64,000 bases of DNA from Archegozetes longisetosus (taxonomy: Eukaryota; Arthropoda; Arachnida; Sarcoptiformes; Trhypochthoniidae): NCBI GenBank assembly GCA_018873245.2, contig JAEMBT020000008.1, forward strand, positions 868,001 to 932,000, in the 5' to 3' direction. The notes below the pieces were generated by a model. The model saw nothing but the letters and a program-made list of their open reading frames with translations, ran no database searches and was not told the DNA's origin. The position numbers and the translations under genes were made by a program. Positions 26,101-37,867 of this stretch are shown here, one piece after another; positions within the stretch are counted from its first letter, which is position 1, and each line of letters begins with the position of its first letter.

Positions 26101-26805
26101 AAATAAATAGCTACTAGTTTATATTTCTCTTATAATTTTGTTTGCGTTGCTCAATCAGTATATATATTTGTGTTTGTTTGCAACTTCATTTTCAATCAAA
26201 TTCTAGACGAAATTACACGAATATATCTTTTCCGCCTTTTCAGTGACCCAATCCAAGTGAAAATCAATGCTTTCAATATGAGTTAATCGAAATTACAGAT
26301 ATTTCATAACTCTAATACCAATCCTCTAATGACATAACAATGATTTTGAAATGTTTTAAACTTCAATTCAATCTTTTTTCTTCTGAAACATAGGTAGAAT
26401 TTGGTCAGGTTGCATTATATTTAAATTTGTTTCGATACAATGGATTTTATTCTAACAGTCATGAAAGATATGTTTATTTGATTCGAACTGATAATACGCA
26501 ATCACTAAAATACAACACTTAAGTCTACTGTAAATTGCATATAAGCCCTGCAGTCACAAATTAATAATCTACCACATAGTTTTGAAATTTGAAAGTTTAT
26601 TTTAAGAGTTTCCTAAAATGCAATATTGATTTTTATAAGTAAAAGGTAGTGATTTGCTAAAAAACATGATGAATAATCAATTGATTCGTCCTAACGTAAA
26701 AGTGTAGAAAAACTGAAATCAAAAGTGTTTGAAGTAATTATTTTGATCATTCGACTCCTTTTTCCATTTGAAATAGGAATTTAGGCTAAATGACTGATCG
26801 AAAAA
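20193..26805. other. Long AT-rich intergenic region
   Basis: About 6.6 kb, the largest gene-free stretch here. It contains only short chance frames (for example 20321-20539 and 22820-23014 on minus). No splice-supported exon, RNA gene, tandem array or transposon protein was recognised. It separates two divergently transcribed secreted-protein genes and could contain their distal regulatory elements. Confidence 0.4.
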
Positions 26806-27633
26806 ATGGATTTAAAGGTTCGGCTAATAATTGAAAATATTGAGTAAACAATTGATATGATTGATTTTTTTAGGTGAAATTCACTTATTTTCTACTATCG
26901 ATTTGTTCAATACTAGCGGAAGACATCGCCAATAAAAGTATTGAGAGATCACAAGCTGTAAGCACTTTATGCTAATATTGTAGTAAAATTTGAAAATTTT
27001 GAAAGTCACTCAGATTAGTTCACTACTCATTAATAATCTACTATAAAAAATGAAGTAAATGTTGAGAAAGTATCAGCTCAATTTACTGTTAATAAGCCAG
27101 CAGATAAGAAGCGAATACAAGATAAGTTAATATGATTTCTAAAAGAAATTCAATTTTTATGATTGTAGGACGAAAATGATTTTTCGAATGTGAGCTCAAC
27201 TCGTAGGACTGGTTTGACTAACATGAGAACAGAAAAATCAGATATGAACTCCAAGATTAGTATAATTTCTCGTATCGCAAACAGTAATCTAACTGTAAGA
27301 CCAAAATCACAACTAAATAATCAGAATCCGTCGTACAATGACTCTAAACATGATAGTAAAGTAGCTGAAACTCGTCGGCGAAGAGGAAGGAGATATCCTA
27401 CGAATTTTGGAGACTCTGACATTTTTGAAGAGTTGGAAAATGACTTTAGTTTTGATGAGATGGGAAGCGATGTGAGAGGATATGATTCATATCATGGGAG
27501 TCCTAGCAATCATAAAAATAAGAGGAAGAAACGTCGTGGACCTCCAAGATATCCGCCTATAGATAGAGATACCTTATACGAAGTTGGATTACTTATATAT
27601 CTTAGAGATTTTCATTTAGGAATGATTATATAA
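26806..27633 (+). CDS. Putative secreted basic protein, orphan
   Basis: Unrecognised protein of about 186 residues, modelled as exons 26806-26817, 26874-26957 and 27169-27633. As in the secreted genes at 9826 and 20074, the first coding exon is tiny (12 bases, MDLK) and runs into a signal peptide (VKFTYFLLSICSILA, then EDIANKS). Its donor (GTTCGG) is weak. Exon 2 ends in phase 0 at RSQA with a GTAAGC donor; exon 3 starts in phase 0 with DENDFSNVSSTRR. The mature part alternates basic and acidic blocks: ETRRRRGRRYP, DSDIFEELENDFSFDEMGSD, NHKNKRKKRRGPPRYPP. No cysteine pattern or domain is visible. RRRRGRR and KRKKRR could be proprotein-convertase sites, so a secreted precursor is possible. The last 15 codons (after RDTLYEV) look less coding-like, so the true end may be a missed splice. 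Confidence 0.5.
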
Positions 27634-30145
27634 GTCATTTAGAGTTAGATCAACACTTTTGCAAATTAATCAAATTTTAGTTTTAGACAAAAACTCTATC
27701 AAAAGAGTTAATTTATATTTCAAATCAATTGAATATCAGCTTTATTCAATTAATGTTAGTTTTAACACTTTTTTCGTCTTTTAGGCTTTGTATTTTGTCA
27801 ATAGGTACTAACAGTTAGCCCAACACTAAAAGTATTGATTACAGGAAGAAATTTTTTGAGTTTTTATTTGATCATTATAGTCAATGAGATTTTATAAAAC
27901 ACGCCGATTCTTTTGATATGAAACCATCCATGAATTGATAAGATAAATAATGATTGCATTCAATTTTGTTTTACGCTCTGATTCATAAATTCTAACGATA
28001 AGTTATAGCAGATTTTGGTGTTGGAGATCACTATTGAATCGATGATTTTTCTGAATAAGAAGGACAAATCGCTAATTATTTACTAACGAGGACAAATAAA
28101 GCTCTAATTGTAGCCTCGATCAGATTTTTTGTCGCTGTTATACACTTATATAATAGAAGAAAAACTCGATTCATTTCAAGTAAATAGTGTGAACTTTGTT
28201 AAACTTCTGTCTCTAATTCTTTCATTCCCATTATTAAGTTTATTAAATATAAAAGTATTCATAAGTTTACTATTCAAATGCAAATAATGTTGTATCGTAT
28301 GTCGCGAATACTAAAATTGTATGCATTTTTGAATAACTGATTATATGAATTATATACTAAAATACTTGGGTTACAGTATGTATTTATAAAATATTATACT
28401 TTTTATAGTTTGATTGACTATTTTAGGTTTTATTCAGTCATCATTTTGAAAAATTGTAACACAGATCCTTATTACTATTAGATTTTAGTATAAATTCATT
28501 TAAAAAAACTAGACAAATTTCTCAAAAGTTGTATCTTTATTTATTAGCCTCAATGGATGAACTCATTTTAGAATAAATCAAATTCTTGAATAAAATAATT
28601 TTATATTTCAATGCACACCTTTTGAGTTAAGCTATATAAGAAATTATTATGTCTCACAACATTCCAATCAATTAAATTTGTCTAGCTTATTTCAATAATT
28701 AATTGAAAAATAAAATTTTTGAGTTTGCAAGATCCAGCTCCCATTTCTTTACGACAAGTTTAATAATGTTGTATCTCAATTATTCTAATAAGCTATTCAA
28801 TCAAATAATAATAATTAATAATTTGAAGCCATTTCAATTGAAATACACAAATTTTCAGTACAATAACTTCAACTCACTATTAGTATAACTGTCTGGTAGT
28901 ACAGTATAAGACATTACACTAAATAACAAGCATCTGGTTGAAGTTTATCAATGGAATAGATTATAAACTATAGAAAGTTTTTACTTCAAGCGGAAACAGC
29001 ATAAGCATATTTTCCCAAATAAAAAATGGGTCAATATTTGATTTTAGCCTTTCTGAACTTCATACATAATCTTGTCCAGGCCTATGACCTATTTGTAGAA
29101 GGGATTAACTTTTAAGTTCACCCAAAGCTCTTTAATCGAACTCATTGATTCATATTTTGGTTTGGAAACTCTGGCGTCTGCAGCAATTCGGACCACACCG
29201 AACAACCCTTCTCGACACTAATAATTTGCACCTTACAAAGTATTATAGAAATCACATTAAAAATTATATAACATTCACAATCTAATACAAGTTATAGTTC
29301 ATCCTCTCCACTCCTAGTAGACATTCTGCTCATCTTCACCTGAGATTAAATATCGTCGAATCGTATGGTTCTGTCGACTCTTGAATAAATTTTGAATATA
29401 ATAAGTCGAACGACGCTTAAAAGCCTTAAACTCTAATCATATAATTTAAAAGTAAATCTGATAAAATAGAGCTTAGGGTTGAGGTTAATGGGCTGAAAAA
29501 CTAAGTTATTGCTTCAATAACTGATCATAAAAATTTTTTTAATATTAGCCTGACACCTTCGCAATAGATAAATCAATTTTTCGTGATCAGACATTTTTTT
29601 AAACTTTGATAAGTACAATATTTCACCTTATAATACTTCGAGTGCATGGGTTGAATGAATTTAAAAGAAGAATTCATAATTGAAGACAATAAATCATAAT
29701 GAATTCTGTCCCTGACCTCATGTAAAATGTATTTATTGCAGCACTCTTTATATTCTTGGAATCTTGGAACAAACCATATTCGCATCTCCTAATAGTACGA
29801 AAAGTCTGAACAAAAAAATAACATAATATAAGCTAAATATTTAAATGCACACCTAATTTGTCCCAAATTAATTTTATGCTAAAATGGGAGTACATCTCAT
29901 GGATATTGAGTTAAACAAATACTATACCCATTAAACTGAAATGGGTATGAAAGCCATTAGACAAGACTCACTTTTTCTGTAATTATGAGTTTTGACGAAT
30001 ATGAAAAAATAGGATTCAAGAATGGGTGAAGGATTATAAGTGTGATAAGGATGTCATATTGTTTTTATTAGTAGGCAGTAAACTGTTCAGAAGTATGATT
30101 CTCCCAAACATTCCGTAATGGGCGCGGGTCTTATACATTCACAAG
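27634..30145. other. Intergenic
   Basis: 2.5 kb of AT-rich DNA. A patch at about 29,080-29,220 is less AT-rich than its surroundings but gives no recognisable protein on either strand. Short frames such as 28703-28888 and 29573-29785 look like chance. Confidence 0.35.
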
Positions 30146-30153
30146 TATATAAA
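30146..30153 (+). promoter_or_regulatory. TATA box of the proline-rich cuticle gene
   Basis: TATATAAA about 105 bp upstream of the ATG at 30257, the same spacing as in the cuticle gene at 14257. Confidence 0.7.
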
Positions 30154-30256
30154 CTCAGGTCCAAGTCATTTCAAAGACAGTGAAAGTCTTCTAATCTTCT
30201 CTCAGTTTCATAAATAATATTTTCTTCTCTAATTTTTATGCGCTAAGTTTTCCAAA

Positions 30257-31214
30257 ATGTTCACCAAGTCAGCAATGCTTAAGTTTTTGTGTTTAGGTTT
30301 AAGTGTAATTATCACCAACTGCCAGGTCCCTATTCTTGTTGAATCTCGACCTCCGCCACCGACTATTCTAGCACTACCGCCAGCACTTCCACTTTATGGA
30401 CCTCAAGTGCCATTCGTATCGGCATCTGTGAAATCTCCTCCAGTAGTAGTGGCACCCGCACCAACACCAGCGCCTGTACCAGTTTCTCCAGCGCCACTGC
30501 CACCCGTCACTCGTGCCAGAATAGGAGTAAAAACAATAATCCGAACTCCACCACCAGCACCGATACGACAACAACCTGTTCCGATCATTGAACAACACGA
30601 AATTGTAATAATTTATTGATAGTATTAAATGATAATTTCGAACGACTGGTAATATTTCGGTTTTATAGGTCGGTGTTCCTGAACCCTATAACTTCAACTT
30701 TGATGTAAAAGATGATACTGGAAACGGACAATTCCGTAGAGAAGAAGGCGATACTCAAGGAGTTGTACGCGGATCTTATGGATATACAGACGCTTATGGC
30801 TTGTACAGAGTTGTCGACTACGTCGCTGATAAGGATGGATTCAGAGGTTGTATCTGAAAAGGCTTTTAAATTTTCAGATTCGATTTATACTAAAAATATT
30901 TTGCCGAATTTTTTACTTATCACAAAAATTCGGAAAGTATTGTAAAACTTTCAAGATACCGAATAATCGCTTTGACACTAATGAATCTGATTTGTTTAGC
31001 GAGCATCCGAACCAACGAGCCCGGTTTGGTCGAACCTAATCCAGTGTCAGGTGTTGTTCCAAATCCCGCTCACATTACACTTGCAGCTGAAGAATCTCCC
31101 GCTAGAGTCAAGGATCTAATCAGACTTATTAAACCAGCGCCTTACGACGGCAGACTTAGAAGTGTTCGCGCGTCCACTAATGAAGTGAACAGCAAATTTG
31201 TTTCAAAGGATTAG
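30257..31214 (+). CDS. Cuticle protein, R&R chitin-binding type, Pro/Ala/Val-rich N-terminus
   Basis: Complete secreted cuticle protein of 246 residues. Exons 30257-30604, 30669-30846 and 31000-31214 have GT-AG borders and consistent phases. The signal peptide is MFTKSAMLKFLCLGLSVIITNC. Residues about 25-110 are Pro/Ala/Val-rich (PPVVVAPAPTPAPVPVSPAP), probably a flexible linker. The chitin-binding domain follows: EPYNFNFDVKDDTGNGQFRREE, RGSYGYTDAYGLYRVVDYVAD, GFRASIRTNEPG. The C-terminal 50 residues are charged (SPARVKDLIRLIKPAPYDGR) and lack the Ala or Gly repeats of the other two cuticle proteins, so the three genes pair one domain with three different flanking sequences. The YNF..D.D.TGNG..R.E version is close to the form found in spider and mite cuticle proteins. 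Confidence 0.93.
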
Positions 31215-32045
31215 CAACTTTTAACAATTGACTTTTTTAAAGCATGAATTTGTAAATTTTTTACATTTCTATTAACGCTTCATACAATTAGCAAATGCAA
31301 GATTAACATTAAGTAAATTATGTGTCTGTCAATGCTTTTTGTTGCTTAAAAGAAGAGCTATTTTTTGTTATAATTGCTTATAATTGCTTATCAAAATTGC
31401 TTATCGCTCACGTCGATCGTAAAATTATTAATTACTGAATACGCTTTAAATTTAAATCATGCTTTGATCAAAAATTTTAGGAATTTTTATGAAAAAACTT
31501 TGTAATAAATTTATAATAAATTAAAAGTTTGTCTTTCAATTTATCTTTGTGTTAAACTTATTTTCACTGATTTATTGATTGATTATCATTTGTGATCAAA
31601 GTGAAGAAATCTACGATCTATAATGACAAATAATTAGACAACTAATAGTTACTCTTAAGTACCGTCGACCGAAAAAAGCTATGCATTGATCTCGGATTAA
31701 TCCCTGATGAGTTTGGATAAAATAACAGAGACGAAATACAAATTGAGATAATAATAATTTAGTCATTTCAAAACATGATTAGTTCTTAATTTAGTCATAG
31801 AAAGTCAATTCAAAAGAACACGTTTTTGAAGAGATGACAAACTTCTCATCAAAATGTGTTATTTTCAACTATTGAAAATATTTGAAAATTTGATCATTAA
31901 CATAACTGACGATCTATGATTAAAAGTTCTAAATTGATTATTAAGAATTCATATGTTGGTTAACAGATGCAGGTAATACAGATTTTAATGAGTTGTCTCT
32001 CCTTAACTATCAACTCATATCTTTTTAGAATTGATAAATACACAA
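31215..32045. other. 3' UTR and intergenic
   Basis: Two AATAAA sites (31504-31509 and 31515-31520) are likely poly(A) signals for the cuticle gene. A short direct repeat of TATAATTGCTTA-like units lies at about 31,370-31,400. Nothing else recognised. Confidence 0.45.
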
Positions 32046-32581
32046 CTTTTATCGGTTGGTGGTACACTGCTTCTCAAGAGTGTGAGTTTGCACTGAATAG
32101 TCAGTTCTGATAAGACTCAACATCTTTCTTAATCTTTCAATTGAACATTGAAAAACCAATTAGTCATTCAAACGACTTATAAGTGATGATCAAATTAGCT
32201 AAAAACAAAAGTCTGACATTCTCTTTTGAGTCGAAAATATATTTTTGTTTTAGTATTATCAATCAAATCATTTAAATCATGACTGGTTCACATCTAATCA
32301 AATATAAAAACTGCTAAATATTTTTACGCAAAATTTGTGCTGTTATTAAAACATTTTCATTGACAATATTATTAAAAACAGAAACATGTTTTCGATTCAA
32401 CAAAAAACAACTCGCTTTGTATTTATTAGTGATTTTGAGTACGACATAAGTCACTTGGATTATTAAATAGTTATTCGAACATTTTCAATGTTCAATTGAA
32501 AGATTAAGAAAGATGTTGAGTCTTATCAGAACTGACTATTCAGTGCAAACTCACACTCTTGAGAAGTATTGTGGATAAAAG
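32046..32581. mobile_element. Palindromic element with perfect 85-bp inverted arms (MITE-like or hairpin-forming)
   Basis: Arms 32070-32154 and 32482-32566 are exact reverse complements over 85 bp, separated by 327 bp of unrelated AT-rich DNA. A further outer match, CTTTTATC at 32046-32053 against GATAAAAG at 32574-32581, suggests imperfect extension to about 536 bp. There is no open frame inside. This fits a non-autonomous DNA transposon with long terminal inverted repeats. A transcript across it would fold into a long double-stranded hairpin. I could not define a target-site duplication. Confidence 0.75.
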
Positions 32582-33629
32582 CGTTTGGAATATATGACGT
32601 CATACTTGAATCAATGAAAATTTGAGCAAATCTATTTTAATTTAAATAATTGAAGCATTCAATTTGTAATGATTGAAGCCTAAGCTAACGAGTTAAGTTT
32701 CATTAATCACTTAAGCCTAACGAACTTGACGAATAGCATAAGCTATCGATTTTTGCATTGCAATTTTAAGTCAAATTACTTCTCGAAAACCTTTATAAAA
32801 GTTACTGTTTCTCATCAGAGTAAAAATAATTGAATTATGCAAATTTGAACACTTTAAATGAACGGAATAAGTGATTCCTAATGGAATGCCTGCGTTTTGT
32901 GTTAATCTGGCTCTCAGTGTACCTGGCTTTAGTCGGTCCTGATATTTTAGTAATTCATTGCTTTCACTGTAGTACAAATGCATTTGTTCTTTGTAATAGA
33001 CTGTTACGCATTGGGTTCTATAATAATTCTCAGATTCATTTAAACCTTTCAACTTTTTCAAAGGTTTGATGTTTTTGCAAAACTATAAATAAAGTTAAAT
33101 TGGAATTTAACTAAACAAATAGTTTGATTAAAGATAGCTATTACCATGAGAATAATTGTTTATTTTGACATGTCTTAAGCAATTGAAAGACTCAAAATAG
33201 TAATTATTGATAACAGAAATTGACAAAATAAGTTTAAAAGAATTTGAAATACATTAAATAAGACAGAGAATCCTATTCATAGAAACTTTACACAAGTCTG
33301 ATGTCTGTTTGTATAACTGTTAGTGCAAGCCTACGCAAACAGATGCCAAACAAAAGCTAATTAACGGTTAATGCATAAGATTTAGCATTCATTAAGCATT
33401 TAAATGATAGGAATGATTGCAAGATGAGACATGTTCTGAAATGCAGAAAAACTTCTTAAGAAGCAAAAGAAAACTGTAGTGAAATTGAATGCGCTCGCAT
33501 CGTCAGTGCGCATGTGTTGTCAGTTATAATAGCATTAATGGGTGTGTGCTTTCTTATTATCAAAGCATAATAAAACATGATTTAAATTAAGTTATTTTCG
33601 TTAAATTAGTTCTTAAATTAATAACGCAA
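32582..33629. other. Intergenic upstream of the double Cache gene
   Basis: About 1 kb. A 96-codon open frame on minus (32771-33061) starts only with TTG, has no recognised family and overlaps another open frame on plus; I do not support either as a gene. Confidence 0.35.
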
Positions 33630-36545
33630 ATGGCTTTTTACAGGATATTAATTGTATTGATAGTGTTTGTTGTGCTATGTTTTGGACAATTTCAATGGCA
33701 AACAAGAGATAGTTTTGATGAAATACGCAAACAATTAGATCTCGTAGTGGCCGATAAATGCAAAGTTGTTGACATTAACCAACTTTTTTTGCCGCAATCT
33801 TCTGTCACACATGTACCTGATCTCAAATGGTTGGGAATTGATCCCATATTCCCAAATAGAACTAATTTATTACATGTTCATAATATGGCATTAAGCCGTG
33901 CCTTCTTTTTAAGGTATTTGAACTCACTATTTTCACTCCATTTTTTACTATTTATCGACCACTTGTTGAATAGCTATCTCTTTCACTCATTATCTCACTT
34001 CATTTGTCATTAATTCTCAATTATTTTTAAGAGAAAAGATTTTCCTTTTAAAAGAGCTAATTATCAACATATTACAAAAATGTTATCAAAAGTTTTACGG
34101 CTAAAGAAAGTTTTAAAACACCTGTCAAGAAAGTCTCGAAAAGTTTAAAAAATATTCAAAACAATTCCGATTCTCAGGCATAAAAATAACATTAATTTGA
34201 ATTTGAATTTTCAGTTATATATTACAAAAATCTCACGACGACTCGGAGCCCGGTTTTATGTATTATTTCCTGTCATCGATCGCAGACGTGGCCGCAAATA
34301 GATTTATAAACGCCAGTAGTATTTATTACGGACCGAATATGGCATTCACGCCATCATATAAGGGCTTCTTCAACAAAACAATGCCATTATTTGCTCCAAG
34401 AGCCTACAGAGCAGATGACTTCAACGATCCTTATCATCTTCAGGGGACTTCTACCCTCAATACTATCGAAGCCACTGATTTGGGAGCAATTGTTAACAAT
34501 TCTTTTAGTGCTAATTACACTCATGAACAGTACAAGATTAATGAATGGTATCGTTCATGGCTTCCAGACTTGACCAAAAGACATGATTCGAAGACCACAT
34601 ATACTGTGCAAATAACGCATCTGAACGGTTCAAATGAGACATTTGTATGGCACGGACCACCCGCTGCTTCTGACATTCCCGGACCTGTCAAATGGTTTAG
34701 ACCTTATTTTGACTGCGGTCGATCCAATAAATGGGTTTATGGTGCAACTGTTCCTATACCTGATATATACCCGAGACATACGGGTTGGCGACACATCGAA
34801 ATACCAATGTATTAATGACTAACAAATTTTCGAGATTGAGTCAATTGAGTTATTAATGAAAAATTTGTTTATATATTTACTTAATTAGATACGTAGCGGT
34901 GGCTGTTATGGAAATAGATTTCGAAAGAATTGATATAAATCAGTGTCCTATCGGTGAAGGAAATCCACTGCCGAATTATTTTGCAGGCACTGCTAGATGT
35001 AAGAACACTACCACGGAATGTGAACCCATTCATGGATATGGGTTTAGAAGAGGGGGCTATCAATGCAGGTGTAAGCCTGGATTCCGTTTGCCAAAAGTTG
35101 TCAGAACTCCGTATCTTGGAGAACTGGTTGAAAGAGCAACACGAACGGAATACGATCGTGGTTTCAGTTGTGAGAAGATTGGATATATCGCTGTCAGAAC
35201 CCAAAATGTTGTCCCAATTGAAGAATACGAAAGACAAAAAGCCATTGCACGAATGGAAACGTTGACAGGAATTCATGGAAACACTAACACTAGTTCTCGA
35301 ATAGATCCAAACTGGATCACAGATTATATAAGAAAAGGAATAACTCCTCAAAACTGTCATGAAATCTCTAAAGTATTTCCTGATAAACTGACTCTTAGAG
35401 GAGATGTGGCGTATGGTAAAGAAGAACAGTTGGAAAATCAGGCACGAATGGCTCTACGATTAGCCAATTTTATTTCTGCTTTTCTACAAGTCGTTGATCC
35501 CAAAGAACAATTCGCCGAATTCCGTGTCCCCGATAAGGCTCTGACACAGGATCAGATTATCGGCGAAGCTCTCTCTACTGTTATCGGAGATCGGAGACTA
35601 CAGGGATGTGGAGTTTATTTCGATCGCAACTCATTCATGCCTAATATCACACATTTTGCTCCCTATGCTTATAGACTTGAGCGCAATACCAGAAAATTCT
35701 TTGTTGACGACATGTCGAGATATGATCAAAGTTCCAAGAAATTCTATTTAAATCATGAATATTTTAAGCTTTTGAAAGGGCGCTGGGCTTCAAATACAGA
35801 TGATTTAGAAACATATACTATGAAGATAAATGTTAGATATAATAGCACAGGTCTGTACGCCATTCGTTATGATCACTATCCGCTTCAATACAAAGCAGCA
35901 CAACTTAAACACGGCTATTGGACATCACCCTATTTCGATTGCGGAGGATTCCATAATCAATGGCTTATTACATACGCGGCTCCTTTCTTCGGTTGGGATA
36001 AAATCAAATCGAGACTTGAGTTCAAAGGAGTTGTTGCTGTTAGTGTCAAATTAGAAGAACTTGATATAAGTCAATGTGGAGATGATTATCAAGTTCCCAA
36101 TGCATTCAAAAATACGCACAGGTATTTTAGATGAAATACTAATATCAAAATCTAATTTTGACTCATTTGTCAGATGTGATCGTCTCTCATCGCGTTGTGT
36201 TCCAATTCTCGGCAGAAGATTTGAGGCCGGAGGCTACAAATGTGAATGTGAACAGGGATATGAATATCCATTCAACGATCCCATCACATATTTTGATGGG
36301 CAAATTCTTGAAGCAGTTGAGTGCTGTTTATTCGAAATTTTTATATGAAAACTGTTAGCAATTTATAAGTAAATTTTTCTGTGAAATTTACCTAGGAATA
36401 TATTAATATGGTCCAAAACCGTCCGTCAAGATTTGATACACTAGCCTGTCGTGTGGCCGTCGGTTCGAGAGTCACTCAAGCCTGGAGTGGGTTAACGATA
36501 TTGCTCATTGCAGTTCTTGTAACTGTACTTAATCTAAGTCCATGA
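33630..36545 (+). CDS. Secreted or membrane-anchored double Cache-EGF protein, GPR158/179 ectodomain-like
   Basis: An 800-residue extracellular protein in five exons: 33630-33913, 34215-34808, 34889-36121, 36174-36315 and 36396-36545. All phases agree; the last donor (GTTGAG) is weak. It starts with a signal peptide (MAFYRILIVLIVFVVLCFG). Two homologous modules follow. Module 1 has WFRPYFDCGRSNKWVYGATV, then VAVMEIDFERIDINQC, then an EGF-like knot (CEPIHGYGFRRGGYQCRCKPG). Module 2 has YWTSPYFDCGGFHNQWLITYA, then GVVAVSVKLEELDISQC, then CVPILGRRFEAGGYKCECEQG. This Cache plus EGF arrangement is the ectodomain of the orphan receptors GPR158/GPR179, but here it is doubled and no seven-helix domain follows. 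The protein ends in one hydrophobic segment (LTILLIAVLVTVLNLS), which could be a GPI-anchor signal or a single membrane anchor. Cache domains bind small ligands (glycine in GPR158), so a role as ligand-binding co-receptor is possible but inferred. Confidence 0.85.
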
Positions 36546-37012
36546 AAAAGAGTATAGATCTATAGAAAGCTCTTGTTTTATAACGGTTTTTGAGGCGAAT
36601 CTTATTTTTAGAATTGTTGCACATTTTATTCACTATTTTGTATTATATAGTTATACACTTAACACAAACATCCGATCTGTTTTTTTACCAATTTTTCTAC
36701 TTTTGTTTAAATTGATTTGATTTGTGTGCAATTTTCAGTGCATTTTTCCACTACAATTCCAGTGTGTTGTTTGCAAAACTGTGTCTTAAAGCAACTTAAA
36801 CTATGACTTGTGATTCAATTTAGTTCGACATCGAATCGAGTTTAAATTCATTTTATATGAATCTTCAGTTTCCAGCCATTGGTGTTTTACCACTCATTGA
36901 CTAACAAATTTTTAATTTTTTGTTACGTATCGATGTTTGGCATCTATTTTAAAATGTAATTTATATAAACAGTTACTTATTTTTTCATGCATTTCTTATT
37001 GAGTTTTACATT
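36546..37012. other. Intergenic
   Basis: 467 bp holding the 3' UTR of the double Cache gene and the promoter of the next small gene. No feature recognised. Confidence 0.4.
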
Positions 37013-37356
37013 ATGTATAGATTAGTTGACAACGAAATAAAAGTTCATATCGTTGTTAATAAGTACTTCTCAACACTTCTGACAAAATCAATCCTAAAAC
37101 TAAAATCTAAACAACAGAAACGTTTTCTAAGTCTTAGCTATGAAATGGAAAGTCTTAAAGAATTAGTTTCACAGAAAATATATGATAGAAAATATTGCAA
37201 TAACAGACAAAATCTGAAACTTGCAAAATATTTGTGTGTAAGTAATTAGTGCCAACGAATAAAAGTTTCAAATAACATTCTTTTCAGAATAAACTCTTGT
37301 CAATAAGTTTGACTGTTAAATCAAGTCCTCAATATAGCAACGATAGCAGTATGTAG
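37013..37356 (+). CDS. Small two-exon orphan protein
   Basis: Predicted 97-residue protein. Exon 1, 37013-37237, ends at a strong GTAAGT donor; exon 2, 37288-37356, follows a TTTTCAG acceptor and keeps the frame (phase 0) to a TAG. The protein is Lys/Leu-rich and helical-looking (SILKLKSKQQKRFLSLSYEM, then ESLKELVSQKIYDRKY), without signal peptide, membrane segment or zinc-binding cysteines. The two cysteines, one of them at the exon junction, show no pattern. The short intron (50 bp) with good borders is the main reason to call a gene. Function unknown; a small subunit of an intracellular complex would fit the composition, but that is guesswork. Confidence 0.5.
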
Positions 37357-37867
37357 TTTTATTCAATTGGTTCTAGTACTAGAAATTAATAACGTCGCAA
37401 TGAGATCGACTTTTCGTGACCACCCCTTCGCTTGTGTTAGAATATTGTTCGCGGATCCGTTACTCTACTCTTTTAGTAGGAAATACATTTTTCGACATTT
37501 TCTCTAATTTTCTCATCTTTCATCAAATTTTTATAGTTACTACTCAAGAAACGTAGCTTTCTCAATTCTATCTCCCCACCTAGTGTTGCACTTTAGATGC
37601 TTTGGATACCCTTTATACCTTTTTGCTTAATGTTATTAATGGAAAGCAAAGAAAAATCAAAAACCGGTTCAGATCTCTATTTTGTTATGATTTGCCACAC
37701 TTTTCAAAATATTTGACTTGAATGTAACCCAAATAGAAGTACGCAAACAAATCGATCTGGCATTTAAATATTTTTCTAAAATTGTAGTCATTTAAATCAA
37801 ATTAATTTAATTAATTATCAATAAATTCAACTTTAATTGAGTTGAATTGAAGACAAAAGTGCCAAAA

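Noticed and set aside
27055..27132. Open, coding-like stretch (NEVNVEKVSAQFTVNK) between exons 2 and 3 of the basic secreted gene
   Set aside because: No acceptor and donor give a phase that fits the neighbours; direct joining of exons 2 and 3 keeps the frame.
29080..29785. Slightly GC-richer patch and a 70-codon minus-strand frame
   Set aside because: No protein motif on either strand; could be an old repeat relic but nothing supports a call.
32771..33061. 96-codon minus-strand frame
   Set aside because: Starts only at TTG, overlaps an equally open plus-strand frame, no splice signals and no recognisable motif.
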